Assembly: GCA_046350375.1 (NCBI GenBank)
Contig: JAXMAO010000007.1
Span: forward strand, 124,001 to 188,000
Source of the DNA: JAXMAO01 sp046350375
GTDB taxonomy: Bacteria; Planctomycetota; Phycisphaerae; UBA1845; UTPLA1
Reading direction: 5' to 3'
Length of the DNA stretch: 64,000 nt
Shown here: positions 43,755 through 53,400 of the stretch, one piece after another
Layout of the letters: each line of letters begins with the position of its first letter
Position numbering within the stretch: the first letter of the stretch is position 1
Program-made: the position numbers and the translations under genes
Notes under the pieces: generated by a model
The model's input: the letters and a program-made list of their open reading frames with translations, nothing else
The model's database searches: none
Told to the model about the DNA's origin: nothing

Positions 43755-44392
43755 TCGTCGCTCAGCGGGGCACGCTTCGGCAGCGCGCTGTCCGGCATGC
43801 GCTCGAGAATCTTGTCGACCAGGCCGTAATCCAGCGCCTCGGCCGGGTCGAGCCACAGGTTGCGGTCGCAGTCCTTCTCGATCTTGGTCATCGACTGGCC
43901 CGAGTGTTTCGCCAGGATCTGGTAGAGCACCGACCGCAGCCGGATGATCTCGCGCGCCTCGATCGACAGGTCGGTCGCCGTTCCCTGCATCAGTCCGCCG
44001 AGCAGCGGCTGGTGCAGCAGCACGCGCGAGTTCGGCAGGATGAACCGCTTGCCCTTCGCGCCGCCCGCCAGCAGCACCGCCCCCATGCTGGCAGACATGC
44101 CGATGCCATAGGTCGCCACGTCGCACCGCAGAAACTGCATCGTGTCGTAAATCGCCAGGCCGGCCGAGACGCTGCCGCCGGGCGAGTTGACGTACAGGTT
44201 GATGTCGGCCGCGCTGTCCTCGTTCGCCAGGAAGAGCATCTGCGCGACGATGGTGTTGGCCATCTCGTCGTCGATCGCCCCGCCGCAGAACACCACCCGG
44301 TCGCGCAGCAGCCGAGAGTAAATGTCGTACGAGCGCTCGCCGCGCCCGGTCTTCTCGATCACGATCGGGATCAGGTGCTGATTCACGGCCAT
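43751..44392 (-). CDS. clpP: ATP-dependent Clp protease proteolytic subunit, second copy
   Basis: 213 aa from the ATG at 44392 (MAVNQHLIPIVIEKTGRGER); an in-frame start at 44419 adds nine unlikely residues. The catalytic triad is Ser in GIGMSASMGAVLLAGG, His in RVLLHQPLLGG and Asp in KIEKDCDRNLWLDPAEA. NLYVNSPGGSVSAGLAIYD is the oxyanion-hole strand. The sequence differs from the upstream ClpP, so a mixed or alternative tetradecamer is possible. Confidence 0.96.
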   Translation of the reverse strand: MAVNQHLIPIVIEKTGRGERSYDIYSRLLRDRVVFCGGAIDDEMANTIVAQMLFLANEDSAADINLYVNSPGGSVSAGLAIYDTMQFLRCDVATYGIGMSASMGAVLLAGGAKGKRFILPNSRVLLHQPLLGGLMQGTATDLSIEAREIIRLRSVLYQILAKHSGQSMTKIEKDCDRNLWLDPAEALDYGLVDKILERMPDSALPKRAPLSDE

Positions 44393-44490
44393 CGTGCTTG
44401 CTCCCGGGCGTGGCCCCACGCCCCATCCGCTTGCCGCCGGTCTTTCGTCCCGGCCCCCCGGCGCCGGTCGCCCGGCCCTGCCGCCGTCGA

Positions 44491-45111
44491 CTACTTCTTC
44501 TTGTCCTTCTTCCCCTCTTCAACAATCTCGTCGACGATTCCCCACTCCTTGGCTTCCTTCGCGCTCATGTAGCGGTCGCGCTCGGTCTCGGCCTCGATCT
44601 TCTCGAGCGCCTGCGACGTGTGTCGCGCCAGAATCTCGTTCAGCTTGCGCTTGTCGCGCAGAATCTCCTCGGCCTGAATGCGGATGTCCTCCGCCTGGCC
44701 CGTGATTCCGCCCCACGGCTGATGCAGCATGATCTTGCTGTTCGGCAGGCAGTAGCGCTTGCCGCGCGTCCCGGCCGCCAGTATCACCGCGCCGCCGCTG
44801 GCCGCCTGCCCGATCGAATAGGTCGCGATGTCGCACGTCAGGAACTGCATCGTGTCGTAGATCGCCAGCGTCTGGTCGACCAGCCCGCCGGGACAGTTGA
44901 TGTACAGGTTGATGTCCTGGTCCTTGCGCACGCTCTGAAGATAGAGCAGCCGCATGATGACCACGCTCGCCGTCCGCTCCGAGATCGGACCGGCCAGGAA
45001 GATGATGCGGTTCTCCAGGAGCATGTCTTCGATCGACATCTCCCGGTAGCGCTGCATCGGCGGCACCTGGGCATAGGTCTGCATCATCCTCTCCAGCGGA
45101 TTGTGAATCAT
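44491..45111 (-). CDS. clpP: ATP-dependent Clp protease proteolytic subunit, first copy
   Basis: 206 aa. The catalytic Ser is in YSIGQAASGGAVILAAG (Gly replaces the common Met after Ser), His in KIMLHQPWGGITGQAED and Asp in AETERDRYMSAKEAKEWG. NLYINCPGGLVDQTLAIYD is the conserved strand. It lies between tig and the second clpP with gaps of 36 and 98 nt, a typical arrangement for folding and degradation genes. It ends in a Lys/Asp-rich tail (EEGKKDKKK). Confidence 0.96.
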   Translation of the reverse strand: MIHNPLERMMQTYAQVPPMQRYREMSIEDMLLENRIIFLAGPISERTASVVIMRLLYLQSVRKDQDINLYINCPGGLVDQTLAIYDTMQFLTCDIATYSIGQAASGGAVILAAGTRGKRYCLPNSKIMLHQPWGGITGQAEDIRIQAEEILRDKRKLNEILARHTSQALEKIEAETERDRYMSAKEAKEWGIVDEIVEEGKKDKKK

Positions 45112-45147
45112 CGCATCTCCCCTGTTGCCGATCTCACCGCCCGGCCC

Positions 45148-46692
45148 CTAGGTCGCGTCAGCCACGGCCGATACCGATTCAGCCGGACCGCTCGTCTCTT
45201 CTATCTCGGCATCTTCCAGCAGCCGGTCGAGGCACTTCCGGTCACGGATGTCGACATATAGGGCCGTCAGCCCGTCGCCTTGCGCCAGCTCGTCCCGAAC
45301 GCGGTCGAACCGGCGGTTATACTGCCGCGCGATCTCGGCGATCTGCGAATTCAGCTCTTCCTCCGAGACCTCGATCTCGAGCTTGGTCGAGATTTCCTCC
45401 AGCACGAATTGCAGCTTCAGGCTCTCGATCGCCTGCTTGGCCGCGCTGGTTCGCAGCTCGTCGGCGTGCTTGGCAATCGCCTCTTCCGGCACGCCGTTCC
45501 GCCGCAGCTCCACCACCTTTCGAACGATCGCCCGGTCGATGTGCCGCCGCGAAATCCCCTCCGGCAGCTCCATCGCCGTCTTTTCGAGCAGCGCCCGGCA
45601 CAGCTGGTTGCGCATCCCGGTCTGCACCGCGTCGGTCAGCTCGCGCTCCATCCGCGCCTTCAGATACTCGCGCGCCTCGGCCTCGCTTTCGAACCCCAGC
45701 GCGTCCAGAAACTCCTTGTCGACCGGCGGCAGCGCGAACCGCTTCACCTCGTGCACCTGGAACTCGAAGTCGGCACTCTTCTCGCGCAGCTCGGCCCGCT
45801 CGTGGTCGGCCGGCACGGTGCCCGACGCCTGGCGCGTGTCGCCCGCCTTGGCGCCGGCCAGCGTCTCGCCGAGTTTTTCCAGCGTCACCCCCTCGATCTG
45901 CTGCGGCCGCACGTACACCTGCGTGTTTTCCTGCTTGCGGATCACCTCGCCCCCGACGCGCATCGTCACGTCGCACACCAGCAGGTCATCCGTCTTGGCC
46001 GTTCCCTTGGCCACCGGCTCCCACTGCCCGCGATAGGCCCGCATCCGGTCGAGCTGCTTGGTGATGTCGCCTTCGGTGATCGCCACCTTCGGCCGCTTTA
46101 TCTTGAGTCCCTTCCATTCCGGCAGCGTAAACTCGGGCCAGACCTCAACCTCGCACCGGAACTCGAACGGCCCCTCATCCGGCAGCGTCAGCTTGCGCAG
46201 CGCCGCCTCGACGCCGGTCAGCGTCTCGTTGCCGTCGGTCCCGCGGATCCACACCTGCGGATCGCCCAGCGGCTTGATCGATTCCTTCTCGGTCGCCGCG
46301 AGGTAGGCGTTGGTCATCAGCTTGAGCTGAACCTGCTCGCCCACTTCCTGCGCGAACCGCTTTTCCACCAGCCGGCGCGGCGCACGCCCGCGCCGAAAGC
46401 CCGGCACCAGCGCGTCGGTGAACAGCTCGCTGTATTGCTTGTCGCGCTCCTCGGCGATCGTCTCGGCCGGAACCGATATCTTCAGCCGCTTCCGCAGGAC
46501 GCCCGCGTCGCCGACCTCGACGCCGATGACGCGCTTCAGCCGCTCCTTCAGCTCCTCGGCTGACTCCTCATCACTCCCCGTCTCCTGCGCCGCCTCTTCG
46601 GCCTCGGCCGCCTCGACCGCGGCGGCGGCGGCCGGAAGTTCTTCCGGCTTCGATCCGGCCGGCTCAGTTGCCTCGCGCTTCTTCTTTGCCAT
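45148..46692 (-). CDS. tig: Trigger factor
   Basis: Ribosome-bound chaperone and peptidyl-prolyl isomerase, 514 aa from the ATG at 46692 (MAKKKREATEPAGS). The upstream in-frame extension looks non-coding. An acidic Ala/Glu-rich stretch precedes the family's N-terminal domain, longer than usual. The ribosome-binding signature is LVPGFRRGRAPRRLVEKRF (GFRxGxxP). PPIase and C-terminal arm domains follow with the normal order (VAKGTAKTDDLLVCDVTMRV, then FALPPVDKEFLDALG). It heads tig-clpP-clpP. Confidence 0.94.
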   Translation of the reverse strand: MAKKKREATEPAGSKPEELPAAAAAVEAAEAEEAAQETGSDEESAEELKERLKRVIGVEVGDAGVLRKRLKISVPAETIAEERDKQYSELFTDALVPGFRRGRAPRRLVEKRFAQEVGEQVQLKLMTNAYLAATEKESIKPLGDPQVWIRGTDGNETLTGVEAALRKLTLPDEGPFEFRCEVEVWPEFTLPEWKGLKIKRPKVAITEGDITKQLDRMRAYRGQWEPVAKGTAKTDDLLVCDVTMRVGGEVIRKQENTQVYVRPQQIEGVTLEKLGETLAGAKAGDTRQASGTVPADHERAELREKSADFEFQVHEVKRFALPPVDKEFLDALGFESEAEAREYLKARMERELTDAVQTGMRNQLCRALLEKTAMELPEGISRRHIDRAIVRKVVELRRNGVPEEAIAKHADELRTSAAKQAIESLKLQFVLEEISTKLEIEVSEEELNSQIAEIARQYNRRFDRVRDELAQGDGLTALYVDIRDRKCLDRLLEDAEIEETSGPAESVSAVADAT

Positions 46693-47446
46693 GATGTGCC
46701 CAACTTTGCTGGCGGGTGGCCGGGTCACCTGTTGACACGGCGCGCCGCTCAGTCCCAGATGCCGGTCCACGCCCGAACCGCTCGGTCGCCCACGGCATCG
46801 AATCCCGACGACACTGGCACTCCAGCTGCGGAATGTCGGCCGTCCGTCCCAACCGTTGCCGCGACAAGTCGTTAGCGGATTTCGCAGTGCGCGGCCCGGT
46901 TCTCGGACGCAGACAGGCAAGCAGGATAGAAACCGGCGTCGCGTGCGTCAAGCCATGCACCCCCACCCCGAGCGCCGCCCTAGCGCGCGTCGCGACGAAT
47001 TGCATGGGAATTCTTGGTGAATTCTTTTTAATGATTGACCCCGTGGCCCGCCAGCGATTACTCTGCACGTTAGAGGGAACAGTCTTCGCGGAGGGAATGC
47101 CTGCTCGTTGGGGTCCAGTCTTCGATCAGGCAATCAATTCGCACTAGCAGAATAGTCCGTCGATCTTGACCCGTGTCGGGGTTGGTCCGGCCCGCGACAC
47201 GCAGCGTCGATCGGCTCGCGCGGATGTTTCCGTGGCGATGATCTATTCACCTGAACCGGGGGATAAGCGCGCGGTCTCCGCGCTGCGTCGGATCACAAAT
47301 TTAACATCTGCATCAACTTGTCACTGGGAATCTCCGTGCCATTTCCGGCAGCTGCCGCGGGTGGCACGGTTTCTTTGAGCCTATTTTACGGTGCATCGAA
47401 TTCCGTATAGCTACTTGAGGAACTGACGTAGAAAAGGAGTCTTGCA
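46693..47446. other. Long intergenic region before the giant surface protein gene
   Basis: About 750 nt divergent between tig and the giant gene. Short ORFs here (for example 46716-47147 and 47166-47378, plus strand) show no coding character. From about 47000 the DNA turns visibly more A+T-rich (AATTCTTTTTAATGATTGAC, CACAAATTTAACATCTGC), which fits a promoter and leader of the downstream gene, but no pair of boxes is good enough to name. Confidence 0.5.
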
Positions 47447-50400
47447 ATGTCGTCCGTCATCGCTGGCTGGTGTTCCACAAACCGCTCCACAACTCGCACA
47501 ACCGCTCGCCTCGCCGGAACCGTTATCGGGCTGGTACTCGCCCTGGCCGCCACCCGGGCCAACGCCCAGGTAGTCATCAGCCAGGTCTATGGCGGCGGTA
47601 ACAACGGCGGCGCCCTGTTCAATGCCGATTTCGTCGAGCTCTACAACACCGGCGGAAGTTCCATCAACTTCGCCACCACCAACTACTCGCTGCACTATCG
47701 CGCCGCCACCGGCACCAGCTGGACCAAGATCACCATCAGCACCGGCACCATCCCCGCCAACGGCTACTACCTCATCCGCACCATCAACGCCGGCACCAGC
47801 TACGGCACGCTCGACGTGCCGTCGCCCGACATGACCGCCACAACGCCTGACATGTCGGCCACGGCCGGCGTCATCGCGCTTTACAACTCCGGCACCACCG
47901 TCCTGGTTGGCAGCAGCGCCTGCCCGCCCGCCATCAGCTCGGGCACCGGCACGCTCCAGGACCTCGTCGGCTGGGGCACCACCGCCAACTGCAGCGAGCC
48001 GACCGCCTCCAACTCCACCGCCAACAACGCCCCCGCCCCCGATAACCGCAACGCCGTCATTCGCCGCAGCTGCGGCGGCGGCGATGGTAACAACAACGGC
48101 TCCGACCTCTTCGTCGGACTCCCCAATCCGCGCAACACGGCCACCACCGCGACCGTCAACCTGTCGGCCTGGGGCGGCGGCTCGCCGTCCAACGTCCGCG
48201 CCGGCGATGCCACTCTGCTCGTCGTCATCCCCAAGAACTGCACCGGCGGCCGCGTGCTCGGCGCCTCGGTCAGCGCGAACCTCAGCTCCATCAGCCTCTC
48301 GAACCCGCAGACCTTCTTCGACGACGGCACCAATGGCGACGAAGTGTCCGGCGACGGCATCTACTCCTACCTGGCGTCGGTGCCTGGCGCGGCCACGACG
48401 GGCGCGAAGACCATTCAGGCCAGCGTCACCAGCGGCGGAAACTCCGGCGGCTGCATTATCCCGCTGGTCGTCACCAGCAGCGCCGGCCCGGCCGGTGACT
48501 CCTGCCGCACCGCCATCGCCATTCCGCCCAGCGGCACGCCCGGCACGCTCAACTCCTACGGCGCCGCCGGCGTCTCCACCACCGGCAACCTCACCAACGC
48601 CCAACCCGAATACAACCAGACCATGAACGGCTTCGCCACCGCCGGGTCGCATAACACCTCAAGCGCAATGCGCCGCGGCATCTGGTACACCTGCGTCGGC
48701 ACCGGCGGCACCATGACCGCCGAGACCTGCCCGTCCACCACATTCGACAGCGTGGTGGGCGTCTACTGCGGCACCTGTGACGGCCTGTCGGTCGTCGCCG
48801 GCGACGACGACACCTGCACCGGAGTTTCCGGCACACTCGCCAAGGCGACCTGGTGTTCGACGGCCGGCCAGACCTACTACGTCTGGGTCTCTCACTTCAG
48901 CACCGGCGCCCAGACCAACGCCTACACCATCAAGATCACCGACAACGGCACGGCCTGCGCCACGCAGCGCCCCTGCACCACCTGCACGCCGACCTGTCCC
49001 GGCGGCTCCACCATTGAAGACGAAACCAACCCCGGCAACTCCAGCAACGACGGCTGCGACGCCAGCAGCGTCACCGCCGCAACGGCAAACACCTTCACGA
49101 GCGTGACGGTCAGCGGAACCGTGCTGAACATCTGCGGCACCAGCCGCGCGGTGGGCGGCACCAGCTCGGCCGCCGGCACCATCGACAACGACTGGTATCG
49201 CTTCCAGGCCGGCACGACCGACACCTTCCAGGCCAACTGCACCGCCCAGTTCCCGGTCCAGATTCAGCTCCGCCAGCTCTCCGGCACCGGCACCTGTTCC
49301 ACGAACACGCTGGTCAGCTCGGCAACGGCCGAGCGCTGCGCCACGGCCACCATCAGCACCACCGTCACCAGCGGCGTCTGGTACGCTCTGAAGGTTTTCC
49401 CCAACCTGCCCAGCGGCAACAACAACAACTCCGGCTTCATGGTCGGCGCGACCAGCAACGCCTATGTGCTCTCTATGCAGGTCGGCGTGCCGCCCGCCAA
49501 CGACGTCTGCGGCAACAACGTCGGCAGCTTCACCATCGCCGGCGCCGGCGGCACCGCCAGCGGCAACTCGACCAATGCATCGAGTGATGCAGGCCTGCCC
49601 GCGTCCGCCTGCCCGGCCGGCAGCAACGACGTCTGGTACTACATCACCCCGACTGCCACCGGCCCGTTCCTGGTCTCCACCTGCGGCAGCAGCTACGACA
49701 CCATCGTAAACGTCTACACCGGCGCCTGCGGCTCGCTGACCGAGGTCGGCTGCAACGATGACAGCACCCAGTGCAGCGGCGGAACGTCCGAACTGCGCGT
49801 CACCCTCACCGCCGCCACGCTCTACCGCATCCGCATCGCCTCGAAGACCGGCACCACCGGCGCCTACAGCCTCTCCGTTCAGCCGGCCCCCGTGAACGAC
49901 GATTGCGCCAGCGCCCTGGCGCTGTCAGCCGTCTCCACGCTCTCAAACTCGTGGGGCGGCTCGTTCCAGCAGAGCAACGCCACGGCGCTCGCCGACGGCA
50001 CTGCCACCTGCGCCACCACCAGCCGCGACCTGTGGTACAGCTTCACGCCGGCCGTCTCCGGCGTCTGGACGATCGACACCTGCTCCGCCAGCACCGTGCC
50101 CGACACGGTCGTCTCGCTGTGGGATACGTGCGGCGGCACCGAGCTGGCCTGCAACGACGACGCCTCGCCCGCCTGCACGCCGGCGACCTCGTCGCGCATC
50201 ACGCCCACGCTGACCGCCTCCACCACCTACCTGATTCGCATCGCGTCGAAGAACGCCATCTCCACCGGCGGCCTGATCGCCTTCAACGTCGTTCCGCCCA
50301 CGCCCGGCAACGATGCCTGCGGCGCCAATGTCGGCAGCTTCAGCTACAGCGGCACGGGCTTCACGGTCGACGGCAGCACGCAGTCTGCCACGCCCGACGC

Positions 50401-53400
50401 CGGCGCGGGTGTCTCGTGCGACACGTCGCTCGGCAAGGACGTGTACTACTACTTCACCCCGAGCGTTTCGGGCAATTACACGGCGTCCACCTGCAATCCG
50501 ACCACCCTCGTCCCCGACCTCGACACGGTGATTTCTATTCACACCAATACCTGCCCGGTGGTCGACGCCACCCAGATCGGCGGCACCTCCGGCTGTAATG
50601 ACCAGGGCTGCACCGGCGGCGGAACGAACGAAACCGTACTCTCCAACGTCCCGCTGACGGCCGGCACGACCTACATCATCCGCGTCGGGCAGTGGAGCAG
50701 TTCGCACACCGGCGGCCCGTTCCGGCTGACCGTCTCGCTGCCGCCGCCTGCAAACGAGACCTGCGCCACCGCGACGACCATCACCATCACCAGCGGCGCC
50801 GGAACTGCAAGCGGCTCCAACGTCAGCGCGGCCGTTCCGCTGGACGGCACCACCCCCGTCCCGTCCTGCAACGGCTCGGCCACCAAGGACATCTGGTATT
50901 CGTTCACGACCCCGGCCAGCCCGGCCGGCACCAACCCGTGGGTCATCAACACCTGCGGCAGCGCCATCGACACCGTGCTGCAGGTCCTCACGGCCTGCAC
51001 CGCCGGCAGCGAGGTCGGCTGCAACGACGATGTCGTGGCCGGTCCGTGCACCGGCTGCTCGGCGCCCCAGTCTGAAATGACCGTCAGCCTGACGGCCAGT
51101 ACGACCTACAAGATCCGCGTCGCGTCCGGCGCGGGTTCGCCCGGCGGCGGGGCCATCACGGTCAACATCATTCTCGCCGCCGCCCCCGCCAACGACGCCT
51201 GCGCCAGCCCGACGGCTATCACCATCAGCGGCACCTGCCCGACCGGCACCGCGACCGGCTCCAACCAGTTCGCCGCCTCGGGCCTCGATGGCACCCAGCC
51301 GGCCATGTGCGTCACGGCCGACAAGGACGTCTTCTTCTCGGTCGCCATCCCGGCCACGCCGACCGGGACCAACAACTGGGTCTTCGAGACCTGCACCGGC
51401 ACGACGCAGGACACCGTCCTTCAGGTGCTCGACGCCTGCGGCGGCACCGTGCTCGGCTGCAACGACAACACCGCCGGCTGCGGCACGGGGGCGCAGTCGC
51501 GCGTCACCATTCCGCTGGCGGCCGGCACGTCGGTCCGCGTGCGGGTGGCCTCGGTGGGCAGCCCCGCGTGCGGCGGTGCGTTCACCCTCACGGCGAAACT
51601 GTCTCCGCCGGCCAATGACTTCTGCGCCAACGCCACGGCCGTCAGCGAAGGCGCCTTCACCTGGTCAAACTTCTGCGCCGGCACCGACGGCGCCGCCTTC
51701 GTGGCCGTCTGCGATCCGACCGACACCGGCACCAACGTCAACAGCGACGTCTGGTTCCTCTACACGGCGACCTGCACGGCCGTGACGACCGTCACCACGT
51801 GTGACGCCCCGGCCACCGGCACCAACTTCACCGACACGGTCCTGGCGGTTTATCCCTCGGGCACCTGCCCGCCGACCGATGCCTCGCGCATCGCCTGCGA
51901 TGACGACATCGATGCGCCGTTCACCTGCGCGGCTTCGGGCTTGCGCTCGTCGCTCACGTTCAGCGCCGTCAAGGGCACGCAGTATCTCATCCGTGTCGGC
52001 GCCTTCAGCACCTCGGCCCAGGGCACCGGCAGCCTGACCATCAGCCAGCCGGCGGACACCACTCCGCCGTCAATCTCGCAGTGTGCCGGCAACCAGTCGG
52101 CCAACGCCGATGCCAACTGCCAGGCCGCCGTGCCAGACTTCACGTCTGGCGTCATCGCTTCCGACAACTGCACCGGCAGCCTGACGATCACGCAAAGCCC
52201 GACCGCCGGCACGCTGGTCGGCCTGGGCGACACGCCCGTCACCCTCACGGTGAAGGATGCCGCCAACAACATGTCGACCTGCATGGCGCACTTCTTCGTC
52301 AATGACGTGACGGCGCCCAACATCAGTGATTGCGGCTCGAACCTCCAGGCCAACGCCGACGCCAACTGCCAGGCCGCCGTGCCAGACTTCACCGCGGCGG
52401 TGGTCGCGACCGACAACTGCACCGCCCAGGGCAGCCTGGTCATCACCCAGAGCCCGACCGCCGGCACCCTGGTCGGCCTCGGTGATACGCCCGTCACCAT
52501 CACGGTGAAGGACGCCGCCAACAACATGGCCATGTGCTCGCGGACCTTCACCGTCGTCGACGCGACGCCGCCGTCGATCAGCGACTGCGGCATGGACCTG
52601 TCGGCCGATGCCGATGCGATGTGTCAGGCCGCCGTGCCCGACTTCACCGCGGCCGTCGTCGCGACCGACAACTGCACCGCCCAGGGCAGCCTGGTCATCA
52701 CGCAGAGCCCGACGGCCGGCACGCTGGTGTCAACCGGCGACACGACCGTGACCATCACCGTGAAGGACGCCGCCAACAACATGTCGATGTGCACGCGGCA
52801 CTTCATTGTCAGCGATGTCACGCCGCCGTCCGTCGTCACCTGCCCCGGCACGGTCGATCTCTACGCCGATGCCAACTGCCACGCCATGGTGCCCGACTTG
52901 ACGGGCCTGGTCGTCGCAACCGACAACTGCACGTCGTCCGGCAACCTGGTCATCACCCAGAGTCCGCTGGCCGGCACGCAGATCACCCTCGGCACCACGC
53001 CGGTCACGATCACGGTGACCGACGAGGCCAATAACCAGAACACGAGCTGCGTGGTCGACGTGATCGTTCACGACGACATGGCCGCCGTGCTCAAGAGCTG
53101 CGTCAGCGATCAGCAGCTCTCGGCCGACGCCAGTTGCCAGGCTGAATTGCCCGACCTGACCGGGCTCATCATGGCCCACGACAACTGCTCGTACATGGTT
53201 TCGCAGAGCCCGCCGCCCGGCACGATCCTGGCGCTCGGGCCGCACATGGTCAGCTTCACCGTCACCGATCCCAGCGGTCAGCCGGTGGCCGGCTCGCCCT
53301 GCTCGGCGACGGTTACGGTGGTCGACGTCTCGGCGCCGAACATCGTCCAGTGTGCGTCTGATCAGCAGCTGTCGGCCGACGCCAGCTGCCAGGCAATCGT

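Noticed and set aside
47035..47063. TTGACC with TTACTC as promoter of the giant gene
   Set aside because: The -10 box matches poorly and the leader would be nearly 400 nt; support is too weak to list.
46716..47147. 143-codon ORF before the giant gene
   Set aside because: There is no ribosome-binding site, signal, or conserved-looking segment; Arg/Pro-rich composition fits chance.
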